NCBI GenBank assembly: GCA_002333125.1
Contig: DDBM01000100.1
Span: forward strand, 4,662 to 10,261
Length of the DNA stretch: 5,600 nucleotides
Direction of reading: 5' to 3'
Source of the DNA: Moraxellaceae bacterium UBA2032
GTDB taxonomy: Bacteria > Pseudomonadota > Gammaproteobacteria > Pseudomonadales > Moraxellaceae
How positions within the stretch are numbered: the first letter of the stretch is position 1; every line of letters begins with the position of its first letter. Below, piece after piece: positions 1 to 5,575 of the stretch. Under the pieces are notes generated by a model, which had not been told where the DNA came from, ran no database searches, and was given only the letters and a program-made list of their open reading frames with translations. The translations under genes and the position numbers were made by a program.

Positions 1-1190
1 CCTTCACGCACGGCTTGACGCGCACCGCCACCATTACCAAATACTAAGGTAGTATAAGGTTTGCCGTTAACGTCACGCGCTAAACTCTTATCTTGATATT
101 TGGTGGTGTTGCCCAAAATATCGTTACCACGATGTGAGTAACCATTCATGGTCATGGTATGGTCATGGTCAGCAGTCACTACCACTAAGGTATTAGTTAA
201 GTCCACCATCGACAAAGCTTTGGCAATCGCATCATCAAAAGCAACTGTGTCTTGTAAGGCGCGTTTAGCGTTAGTACCGTGCAAAGCATGGTCAATACGT
301 CCGCCTTCTACCATCAAAAAATAGCCCTTGTCGGTATTTTTGGCTAACATCTTAATGGCTTTTTCGGTCATCATCGCCAAGCTAGGTTCGTCAATATTGT
401 TCTTAACACGGTCTAAGTCGTAGTTCATATGGTCTTTGTTAAACAAACCTAACAACTTGGTTGTGCCAGTGACATCAACATTTTTTAACTCAGAGCCTTT
501 GCTAACGTAGGTATAACCTTGTGCCTTCATCGCATCAATTAAGTTAGTCGCGTCAGTCCGTTTACCACCATCGGCGGTAGGTAAAAAGTGACGTGAACCA
601 CCACCTAATAACACATCAAGACCTGTGCCTAAGGCGCTATTGTATTTAGCGTTATTGGGTACGGCTTGCGCAGCAATATCGTTTTCGCCATCACGGTTAC
701 AGATATGTGAGTAGGTTGCTGCGGGTGTAGCGTGTGTTACACGGGTTGTAGTCACAGCACCAACCGACTTACCTGCGGCTTTAGCTATTTCTAATAAAGT
801 GGTAACAGGCGTGCCATTACCTACGCTTGGGCAAGTGCTATCAGAGCCAGTTACATAAGGGGTACTGCCATTAAAAGCTTTAGTGTCGTCAGTCATCGAA
901 ATGACTTCGTTATTCATTTTAACGCCAGTCATATACGCGGCCATCGATGGTGCGCTGTCGGTTGTTTGAGCATCGTTAGAAAAAGTTTTAATGCGTGCAG
1001 TACGACGCAAACTTTCCATATTAAGTTTACCGTCTTCACCATAAGCATAAATACGGGTTGCCGTTACGGTGGTTGGCCCCATGCCGTCACCCAAGAAAAA
1101 AATTACATTCTTGGCTTCGCCTGCTGCATTTGCTTGAACCGCACAACTCACCATGAGTATTGCGCTTGCTAAACGTGTCATCGTGTTCAT
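1..1190 (-). CDS. Secreted alkaline phosphatase, second copy of a tandem pair (3' end outside window)
   Basis: Alkaline phosphatase family (PhoA-like): hydrolyses phosphate monoesters outside the cytoplasm to release phosphate. The frame is open from the ATG at 1190 to the window edge, giving 396 full codons; the C-terminus is missing. Residues 1-23 form a Sec signal peptide ending ANA-A, with no lipobox, so the product should be soluble and periplasmic or released. By motif alignment to E. coli PhoA: metal ligand D35 (FLGDGMG), nucleophile S79 (TDSAPS), H153 and T155 (VTHATPA), phosphate-binding R166, E295, D300 and H304 (VEGGRIDHALH), D341 and H342 (TADHDH). The last zinc ligand (H412 of E. 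coli) lies beyond the edge. C120 and C164 could form a disulfide, as in mammalian enzymes. A CGGAG ribosome site (1204-1200) sits 9 nt before this ATG, which favours it over the ATG three codons in. It starts 18 nt after the stop of its paralogue, so the two are probably co-transcribed. The family is certain; substrate preference is unknown. Confidence 0.95.
   Translation of the reverse strand, partial: MNTMTRLASAILMVSCAVQANAAGEAKNVIFFLGDGMGPTTVTATRIYAYGEDGKLNMESLRRTARIKTFSNDAQTTDSAPSMAAYMTGVKMNNEVISMTDDTKAFNGSTPYVTGSDSTCPSVGNGTPVTTLLEIAKAAGKSVGAVTTTRVTHATPAATYSHICNRDGENDIAAQAVPNNAKYNSALGTGLDVLLGGGSRHFLPTADGGKRTDATNLIDAMKAQGYTYVSKGSELKNVDVTGTTKLLGLFNKDHMNYDLDRVKNNIDEPSLAMMTEKAIKMLAKNTDKGYFLMVEGGRIDHALHGTNAKRALQDTVAFDDAIAKALSMVDLTNTLVVVTADHDHTMTMNGYSHRGNDILGNTTKYQDKSLARDVNGKPYTTLVFGNGGGARQAVRE
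898..935. repeat. 38-bp exact direct repeat, copy in the downstream phosphatase gene
   Basis: These 38 bases are identical to 2329-2366 in the other phosphatase gene. They encode the segment YMTGVKMNNEVIS, just after the nucleophilic serine. Every synonymous position is the same, although flanking codons differ between the paralogues. Confidence 0.9.
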
Positions 1191-1208
1191 TATGTTTAAC
1201 TCCGTTGA

Positions 1209-2651
1209 TTACAAGCCAGTTGCTTTACGCACAGCACTATAAACTTCTATGTTTTCCATAGAACCCATAAAATTTTCTGCGCCTTTACCCATCGCACCCA
1301 AAAACACATCAGTACCACCATGTGTTTCGCTGCCTGCGCCCACTTGAATAGCCGCTTCTTGATGATAGTCATTGGCACTGACCATTGCGTCTGTTAAAAA
1401 GCTACGATATTGCGGACGGCTTTCACCATTACCAAAACCAATAATGCTAAACGGCATACCGTCTACATCAAGCCAGTTATCGCCTGTGACATAGTTTTTA
1501 ACTAAGCCCAACACACCAGCATTAGTTGTTGTCGTTTTACCTGTACGTTTGGCATAACCATTTAACACTAAGGTATGGTCATGGTCGGCAGTCACTACAA
1601 TCAGGGTATTTTTTAATTCAGGGTCAATCAGCTTCATTTTGTCGATAGCGACTTTAATCGCATCATCAAAAGCAGCGGTATCTTGTAAAGCTTTTTTAGC
1701 GGTAGTTTCGTGGAGTGCGTGGTCAATACGGCCACCTTCTACCATTAAGAAAAAGCCTTTGTTGTCGGCTTTAGTTTTTAAGACATCAATCGCTTTTGAT
1801 GTCATTTCGGCCAAACTTGGCTCTTTAGTTGGGTCACGGTCTAAATCATAAGACATATGACTTGAGGTAAATAAACCCACTAATTTTTTGGTTTTTGTAG
1901 CATCAATAGCAGCAAATTCAGCCTGATTAGACGCGTAGCTATAACCTTGTGCTTTTAATTCATTGACCAAATTACGGCTATCAGCGCGCGCGCCACCATC
2001 GGCTTTAGCTAAAAAGTGTTTGCGACCACCACCTAATAACACATCGACACCATCACCTAATGCACTGTTGTAAGTGGCAGAATTAGGCACAAATTGGGCA
2101 GCAATATTGTTTTCGCCATCACGATGGCAAATATGGGCATAGGTGGTTGCAGGTGTGGCATGAGTCACACGTGTTGTTGTAACAACACCAACAGGATGAT
2201 TTTTAGCTTTAAATAATTCTAATAAGCTTTGTACAGGCTTGCCATTGCCACTGTCTGGGCAAGTGCTATCTGAGCCATTGACATAGTCAACACCATTGCT
2301 TGCGCGGGCTTTGGTGTCGCTTGACATTGAAATGACTTCGTTATTCATTTTAACGCCAGTCATATAAGCCGCCATCGAAGGCGCACTGTCAGTCACTTGA
2401 GCATCTAAAGAATAAGTTTTAATAAATGCGGTTTCGGGTAAAGTATCAATGGTTAATTCGCCATCTTCACCCACTTTATAAATACGGGCGGCGGTAAGAC
2501 TGGTCATCCCCATGCCGTCACCCAAAAAGAAAATCACATTAGGTGCAGCCGTAACAACAGGCGCAGCAACAACCTCGTCATCATCACTACCACAGCCTGT
2601 TAAAATAACACTAGCACACATAGCCAGTGCGAACGCTGATTTTTTAAACAT
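1209..2651 (-). CDS. Alkaline phosphatase, predicted lipoprotein, first copy of the tandem pair
   Basis: Complete 480-residue alkaline phosphatase, a normal length for the family. The N-terminus is a lipoprotein signal: basic MFKK, a hydrophobic stretch, then lipobox LTGC with the lipidated cysteine at C20, followed by an acidic GSDDDE linker. The +2 residue is Gly rather than Asp, so outer-membrane sorting is likely (inference). Active-site residues mapped on E. coli PhoA: zinc site 1 D310, H314, H444; zinc site 2 D45, D356, H357; nucleophile S89; magnesium site D45, T166, E305; phosphate-binding R177. H164 and H311 replace D153 and K328 of E. coli, which is the mammalian arrangement. C131 and C175 are a possible disulfide. 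In the 80 residues from A36 the downstream paralogue is identical at 60 (hand count). A G-rich ribosome site (2661-2656) lies 4 nt before the ATG. Upstream are a Pho-box-like element and a leader of about 190 nt, which suggest control by phosphate starvation. Confidence 0.97.
   Translation of the reverse strand: MFKKSAFALAMCASVILTGCGSDDDEVVAAPVVTAAPNVIFFLGDGMGMTSLTAARIYKVGEDGELTIDTLPETAFIKTYSLDAQVTDSAPSMAAYMTGVKMNNEVISMSSDTKARASNGVDYVNGSDSTCPDSGNGKPVQSLLELFKAKNHPVGVVTTTRVTHATPATTYAHICHRDGENNIAAQFVPNSATYNSALGDGVDVLLGGGRKHFLAKADGGARADSRNLVNELKAQGYSYASNQAEFAAIDATKTKKLVGLFTSSHMSYDLDRDPTKEPSLAEMTSKAIDVLKTKADNKGFFLMVEGGRIDHALHETTAKKALQDTAAFDDAIKVAIDKMKLIDPELKNTLIVVTADHDHTLVLNGYAKRTGKTTTTNAGVLGLVKNYVTGDNWLDVDGMPFSIIGFGNGESRPQYRSFLTDAMVSANDYHQEAAIQVGAGSETHGGTDVFLGAMGKGAENFMGSMENIEVYSAVRKATGL
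2329..2366. repeat. 38-bp exact direct repeat, copy in the upstream phosphatase gene
   Basis: Exact partner of 898-935, in the same orientation and at the homologous place in the paralogous gene. A second, shorter exact match (21 bp) pairs 597-617 with 2025-2045. Both reflect the tandem gene duplication. Confidence 0.9.
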
Positions 2652-2695
2652 ATAGCCCCCTGAAAATCAGGACTTAGTCATTACATTGCAATTAA

Positions 2696-2751
2696 CACGC
2701 TTTTATCCTCACCCCACTCTCTTAAAAAAGTGCATAGAAGATGAAAGCGTG
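2696..2751. repeat. 12-bp inverted repeat in the phosphatase leader
   Basis: Arms 2696-2707 and 2740-2751 are complementary at 11 of 12 positions, the exception being a T opposite G at 2704/2743, and are separated by 32 bases. The element lies 45-100 bases upstream of the lipoprotein phosphatase start, inside the predicted leader. It could be a structured 5' UTR or the remnant of an intergenic repeat. In the minus-strand transcript the odd pair becomes an A-C mismatch, so the RNA stem is less perfect than the plus-strand reading. Confidence 0.5.
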
Positions 2752-2790
2752 AACCCAGCAACAATAACGGCGTAAGCCCTAAAATAAGTC

Positions 2791-2817
2791 AGCACTTCTC
2801 TTATTAACGAGAAGGCT
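2791..2817 (-). other. Leader hairpin between the HopJ-family gene and the phosphatase operon
   Basis: CTTCTC (2795-2800) pairs with GAGAAG (2809-2814) around an 8-nt loop. AGC and GCT extend the stem past a single bulged A at 2794, for 9 bp in all. On the minus strand the stem is followed after three bases by TTATTTT, so it could be a weak terminator for the HopJ-family transcript. It could equally be leader structure of the phosphatase mRNA. No run of T follows on the plus strand. Confidence 0.35.
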
Positions 2818-2848
2818 GTACCAAAAATATCAGAGGGAAATTTAGAGG

Positions 2849-2883
2849 ATAACAATGACGATTTAGTGTCTGTTACATGACAC
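2849..2883 (-). promoter_or_regulatory. Candidate Pho box and -10 element for the phosphatase operon
   Basis: Reading the minus strand from 2883, three 7-base units occur at exact 11-base spacing: GTGTCAT (2883-2877), CAGACAC (2872-2866) and TCGTCAT (2861-2855). They are separated by the A/T-rich 4-mers GTAA and TAAA. The PhoB-binding Pho box is known as tandem CTGTCAT-like units with 4-bp AT-rich spacers; the units match that at 6/7, 5/7 and 5/7. TGTTAT (2854-2849), 4/6 to TATAAT, begins 11 bases after unit 2, close to the layout of the E. coli phoA promoter. The implied leader is about 190 nt, which is long. The segment also contains a 6-bp dyad (2865-2870 with 2879-2884), so another operator type is possible. 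Confidence 0.42.
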
Positions 2884-2885
2884 TT

Positions 2886-3239
2886 TTATGTTGATAACTT
2901 TTTGGGAGTGAGCGCAATACCATCAAAAGTCACCCCTGCCCAACCATCACGCATAAATGCACGAATGTTGCCATGACTTGTACCTTGTGGATCATTAAGT
3001 ACTTCTTGATAAAAACGACCAAAACAGGCTAGGGTTGAGGCTGGACTTAACTGATTTAATTGAGCAAAGGCAAAAATACGGCACGAACCTTCGTTTTGTC
3101 CTGCTTGGTTAATTACGGTTTGTGTTAAGCCATTACTAAAGCACGTTGGATGATAGTCATATAATTGATTGATGATAGTGATAGTATCTTCAAAATCTAT
3201 TTTTTGATGGCTTAACTGAGTTAAAAATTCTTGCAACAT
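2886..3239 (-). CDS. HopJ-family protein (type III effector HopJ-like, function unknown)
   Basis: A 117-residue protein recognised as HopJ family by its conserved blocks: FEDT (16-19), YDYHPT (27-32), FSNG (34-37), NQAGQNEGSCRIFAFAQ (44-60), FGRFYQEVL (73-81), GNIRAFMRDGW (90-100) and AGVTFDGIALT (101-111). The length is typical. The family takes its name from a Pseudomonas syringae effector, but members are widespread in bacteria without type III secretion and their role is unknown. This one has no signal peptide or membrane segment, so a cytoplasmic protein is the simplest reading. No secretion genes are nearby. A modest AAGGTG ribosome site (3252-3247) sits 7 nt before the ATG. It diverges from the dehydrogenase gene across about 70 bp and is followed 234 bp later by the phosphatase operon. 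Confidence 0.88.
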   Translation of the reverse strand: MLQEFLTQLSHQKIDFEDTITIINQLYDYHPTCFSNGLTQTVINQAGQNEGSCRIFAFAQLNQLSPASTLACFGRFYQEVLNDPQGTSHGNIRAFMRDGWAGVTFDGIALTPKKLST

Positions 3240-3309
3240 GATAATACACCTTTTAGCGAGTTGCGTTATTGTGCCTTGCTTTGCACTTTTTTTTAAGAGG
3301 AGATTTTAT
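3240..3309. promoter_or_regulatory. Divergent intergenic region, presumed promoters for both flanking genes
   Basis: This 70-bp gap separates two divergent genes, so it must hold or overlap the start of transcription for each unless they are read from further away. It contains a run of eight T (3287-3294) and a weak GTGC/GCAC dyad (3271-3274 with 3283-3286). I see no convincing -35/-10 pair on either strand, so the call rests on gene arrangement. Confidence 0.35.
3298..3302 (+). promoter_or_regulatory. Ribosome binding site that fixes the dehydrogenase start
   Basis: AGGAG, within AAGAGGAG, lies 7 nt before the ATG at 3310. This strong site selects that ATG over an in-frame ATG at 3238, which would add 24 residues ahead of the Rossmann fold. 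Confidence 0.85.
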
Positions 3310-4065
3310 ATGAACAAAACCGTCATTATTACAGGTGCATCTAGCGGCATTGGTGCAGCCCTTGCCACCGCCTTTGCCAGTAAGGGTTATAACTTAGGCT
3401 TAGCGGCGCGACGTATAGATAAACTAGAAGCTTTAGCACGACAACTCGAAGATACATATCATGTGCAAGTGGCTATAACAGCTTTAGATGTACAACAAGA
3501 CTCACAGGTTGCTCCTGCCTTGAGTCGTTTGGCTCAAGAGTTAGGTCAGGTTGATATTGTCGTGGCTAATGCAGGAGTTACAGGTGTACGCCGTAGCGGC
3601 AGTGGTGATATTGCTATAGATAAAAACATTTTTCAAACCAATGTTATTGGTGCGATTGCCACACTTGATGCAGCAACTAAAATATTTTTAGCACAAGGTC
3701 ATGGTCATTTGGTGGGTATGTCATCGTTTTCGGCCTTTTCGCCCTTGCCCACCAGTGCCGCTTATTCGGCCAGTAAAGCCGCTTTAACGAATTATATGAA
3801 CGCGATGCGTTTAGAGTTAATCAACAAAAAAATTAATGTAACGGTGATTCATCCTGGTTTTATTAAAACCGATATTGCGCCACACATGGATAAATATCCC
3901 TTTGTGATTGAAGCTGATGTGGCCGCGCAACAAATGGTACGTGCGATAGAAATTAATAAAGCCAATGTGATTGTGCCAGCCATGCCGTGGAAAGCCGCTA
4001 AAGGTTTAATGAAACTTATGCCAGACCCATTGTTAGCGATGATGTTTAATAAGATGATGAAATGA
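3310..4065 (+). CDS. Short-chain dehydrogenase/reductase (classical SDR, probably NADP-dependent)
   Basis: A 251-residue classical SDR oxidoreductase, cytoplasmic; the substrate cannot be told from sequence. Visible features: N-terminal Rossmann fold with TGASSGIG (8-15); arginines R34-R35 after the second strand, typical of NADP(H) preference; LDV (59-61) that contacts the adenine ring; NAG (87-89); and a catalytic tetrad N111, S139, Y152, K156 with the YSASK motif. HPGFIKTD (181-188) is the usual PG...T cofactor segment. The C-terminal 25 residues are rich in Met, Lys and Leu (KGLMKLMPDPLLAMM), which suggests an amphipathic helix that might touch a membrane (inference). The start is set by the ribosome site at 3298-3302. 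It is transcribed alone, divergent from the HopJ-family gene and convergent with the pirin gene. Other SDR subfamilies cannot be excluded. Confidence 0.93.
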   Translation: MNKTVIITGASSGIGAALATAFASKGYNLGLAARRIDKLEALARQLEDTYHVQVAITALDVQQDSQVAPALSRLAQELGQVDIVVANAGVTGVRRSGSGDIAIDKNIFQTNVIGAIATLDAATKIFLAQGHGHLVGMSSFSAFSPLPTSAAYSASKAALTNYMNAMRLELINKKINVTVIHPGFIKTDIAPHMDKYPFVIEADVAAQQMVRAIEINKANVIVPAMPWKAAKGLMKLMPDPLLAMMFNKMMK

Positions 4066-4076
4066 AATAACTATGT

Positions 4077-4183
4077 AACCCCACCTAACCTCCCCTTACA
4101 AAAGGGGAGGAACAATACGTCTCAATAAGTGGTTGATTTTATGAAAGTCTCCACCCTGATAAGGGGGAGATTTAGAGGGGGTA
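4077..4183. repeat. Inverted pair of C/G-rich palindromic intergenic repeats
   Basis: Two copies of one repeat face each other across about 37 bases. Copy A (4077-4110) has an outer ACCCCACCTAA block and a perfect 9-bp hairpin (4089-4097 with 4102-4110). Copy B (4148-4183), read in reverse complement, gives ACCCCCTCTAAAT and then a 9-bp hairpin with one bulged base (4148-4157 with 4162-4170). The two outer blocks can also pair with each other, making one large stem. Short palindromic intergenic repeats of this C-rich type are common in many bacterial genomes. No coding capacity is seen. Confidence 0.75.
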
Positions 4184-4203
4184 AAATATTAAGTCATTTT
4201 TGA

Positions 4204-4229
4204 TAGGGGTAAACCTGTGTTTACCCCTA
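4204..4229 (+). terminator. Intrinsic terminator between convergent dehydrogenase and pirin genes
   Basis: A perfect 11-bp stem, TAGGGGTAAAC (4204-4214) with its complement (4219-4229), closes a 4-base loop. On the plus strand GGTTTTAT follows, a short T tract that suits termination of the dehydrogenase transcript. On the minus strand the stem comes 7 bases after the pirin stop, but A-rich sequence follows rather than T. There it may act only as a 3'-end stabilising hairpin. Confidence 0.65.
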
Positions 4230-4236
4230 GGTTTTA

Positions 4237-5094
4237 TCAAGCCCCTAATCGTCCTTCACGATAATCCGCAAACGCTTGACGAATTTCGGCTTGTGTATTC
4301 ATTACAAAAGGCCCTTGACCCACAATGGGTTCATTTAAAGGCTCGCCTGTTAGCAATAATACTTTTGCATCATCATGAGCAACTAATTTAATTTGCTCGT
4401 CATTTTTTGCAAACAGTAGCACTTTATCTGCACCAAAAACTTGCTCATCATTAACCGTCACCTCTCCTTCTAATACCACTAAGAGTGTGGTATGACTGGC
4501 TGGACTTTGTAAATAAACCTCTTTATGTGCATTTAATTGCATATCCCATACATTAATAGCAGAGTATGTTTTGGCTGCACCTTGTGTAGCCTGATACTCC
4601 CCTGCAATCACACGTAGCAAGCCTGCATCATTAGGCAAGGTCAGACGCGGAATATCTGTATTCGTAATAGCTTGATAACGAGGTGCTGACATTTTTACTT
4701 GTGCAGGTAAATTGACCCATAACTGCACCATATGTAAGGTACCACCCTCTTTGGCAAATTGGTCTGAGTGATATTCTTCATGCAAAATACCACGTGCTGC
4801 GGTCATCCACTGCACATCACCTGCCCCAATCACGCCCCTATTACCAACAGAGTCGCCGTGAGCCACTTCACCATCATAAACAATAGTGACGGTTTCAAAG
4901 CCACGATGAGGATGCACACCAACACCACGTTTTTTTGTGGTGGGTGCAAACTGTGCAGGGCCTGCATGGTCTAGTAATAAAAACGGACTAATCTGCTCGC
5001 CTAGTTGGTCATAAAAAAATAAACTTTTAACAGGAAATCCATCACCAACCCAATGTGAACTTACCGAACCGTAAACACCAATAATTGCTTTCAT
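4237..5094 (-). CDS. Pirin family protein (cupin, possible quercetin 2,3-dioxygenase)
   Basis: A 285-residue bicupin of the pirin family, the usual length for bacterial pirins. The N-terminal cupin carries the metal ligands seen in human pirin and E. coli YhhW: H61 and H63 in GVHPHRGFETVT, then H105 and E107 in GILHEEYH. The C-terminal pirin domain ends with the typical EPIVGQGPFVMNT (254-266) and a terminal helix reaching YREGRLG. Some bacterial members oxidise quercetin and human pirin is a nuclear redox cofactor; the native role here is unknown. No signal peptide is present, so it is cytoplasmic. I chose the ATG at 5094 because AGAGGA lies 6 nt upstream and homologues begin near the MKAIIG segment. 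An in-frame start at 5124 would place its first codon inside a hairpin and add ten unlikely residues. It lies downstream of a cytochrome c gene on the same strand. Confidence 0.94.
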   Translation of the reverse strand: MKAIIGVYGSVSSHWVGDGFPVKSLFFYDQLGEQISPFLLLDHAGPAQFAPTTKKRGVGVHPHRGFETVTIVYDGEVAHGDSVGNRGVIGAGDVQWMTAARGILHEEYHSDQFAKEGGTLHMVQLWVNLPAQVKMSAPRYQAITNTDIPRLTLPNDAGLLRVIAGEYQATQGAAKTYSAINVWDMQLNAHKEVYLQSPASHTTLLVVLEGEVTVNDEQVFGADKVLLFAKNDEQIKLVAHDDAKVLLLTGEPLNEPIVGQGPFVMNTQAEIRQAFADYREGRLGA

Positions 5095-5100
5095 GATAAA

Positions 5101-5106
5101 TCCTCT
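5101..5106 (-). promoter_or_regulatory. Ribosome binding site that fixes the pirin start
   Basis: AGAGGA on the minus strand ends 6 nt before the ATG at 5094. It supports that start over the upstream in-frame start at 5124. Confidence 0.75.
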
Positions 5107-5111
5107 ACCGC

Positions 5112-5141
5112 TTAAAACCTGCAATCATTAGCAGGTTTTAA
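5112..5141 (-). terminator. Perfect 11-bp hairpin between cytochrome c and pirin genes
   Basis: TTAAAACCTGC (5112-5122) is perfectly complementary to 5131-5141 around an 8-base loop. The A4 and T4 flanking the CCTGC core give the look of a bidirectional intrinsic terminator. On the minus strand it would end the cytochrome c transcript about 100 bases after its stop. It also sits only 5 bases upstream of the pirin ribosome site, so it could instead be pirin leader structure or an operator. A 6-bp dyad (5142-5147 with 5160-5165) adjoins it. The remaining gap, 5166-5240, shows no clear promoter. Confidence 0.5.
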
Positions 5142-5240
5142 CTAAGTCTAAACAATCCTACTTAGGGTGAGAAGTTAACATTAAGAGACACAGTGTTGAC
5201 TAATAGCAAACATCACTAGGCTTGTTTTAGATTTAACAGA

Positions 5241-5567
5241 TTAACGCCCAAAGCCTCGAATCACACGCACTAGGGCATTTTTTTGCTCTTCGGTAAGTGT
5301 TTTTTCAAAAGACGGCATAATACGCGGCCCTTTGTTAATATCTTCTAGTATCTCGGTATCGGTTCGTTTATTTTGCCAGTCTTTATTTTTAAAGCTACGC
5401 GCAAAATACAAATAACCTCTAAAATTATCTGCTGCGCCACTTTCACCATGACACTTAGCACAATGTTCTTGATATAAGCTATACGGCTCAATGGGAGCGG
5501 CAAGGCTAAATTGTGCTGCACTTATCAATACCATACCTAGGACTGCGTTTTTAATTATTGTCATCAT
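5241..5567 (-). CDS. Small exported class I cytochrome c (single haem)
   Basis: A 108-residue periplasmic electron carrier. Residues 1 to about 23 are a Sec signal peptide (TIIKNAVLGMVLISAAQFSLA, cleaved near ALA/AP in the longer numbering). The mature domain is about 85 residues. CAKCH (C36, C39, H40) binds haem covalently, with H40 as one axial ligand; M84 in GPRIMPSF is the likely sixth ligand. The terminal helix LTEEQKNALVRVIRGF is typical of the class I fold. Three start codons are adjacent, GTG at 5570 and ATG at 5567 and 5564. A weak GGA (5575-5573) is 2, 5 and 8 nt away respectively, so an ATG is more likely than the GTG; 5564 is equally possible. Its redox partner is not in the window, and the link to pirin downstream is positional only. 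Confidence 0.9.
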   Translation of the reverse strand: MMTIIKNAVLGMVLISAAQFSLAAPIEPYSLYQEHCAKCHGESGAADNFRGYLYFARSFKNKDWQNKRTDTEILEDINKGPRIMPSFEKTLTEEQKNALVRVIRGFGR

Positions 5568-5572
5568 CACTA

Positions 5573-5575
5573 TCC
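5573..5575 (-). promoter_or_regulatory. Weak ribosome site before the cytochrome c start cluster
   Basis: TTGGAT on the minus strand provides a GGA core. Its spacing makes the GTG at 5570 too close (2 nt) and favours the ATG at 5567 or 5564. Confidence 0.4.

Noticed and set aside
966..1172. Plus-strand open frame of 68 codons
   Set aside because: It lies wholly antisense to the second phosphatase gene, whose frame has clear family motifs across the same bases.
1639..1851. Plus-strand open frame of 70 codons
   Set aside because: It is antisense to the catalytic core of the lipoprotein phosphatase and shows no recognisable motif.
2865..2884. 6-bp dyad followed by TTTT as a plus-strand terminator
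   Set aside because: No plus-strand gene reads into this site, and on the minus strand, where the HopJ-family gene ends, no T tract follows. The spaced TGTCA-like units explain it better.
3238..3309. 24-residue N-terminal extension of the dehydrogenase
   Set aside because: It would begin at the first codon of the divergent HopJ-family gene and occupy the intergenic region; the strong ribosome site at 3298-3302 and the fold boundary both support 3310.
4200..4391. Plus-strand open frame of 63 codons
   Set aside because: It starts next to the terminator hairpin and runs antisense into the conserved C-terminal pirin domain.
4768..4974. Plus-strand, cysteine-rich open frame of 68 codons
   Set aside because: It is antisense to the metal-binding region of pirin; the cysteines are by-products of that sequence.
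4237..5567. Pirin and cytochrome c as a functional redox pair
   Set aside because: They are on the same strand, but a 146-bp gap with a terminator-like hairpin separates them and no known pathway joins them.
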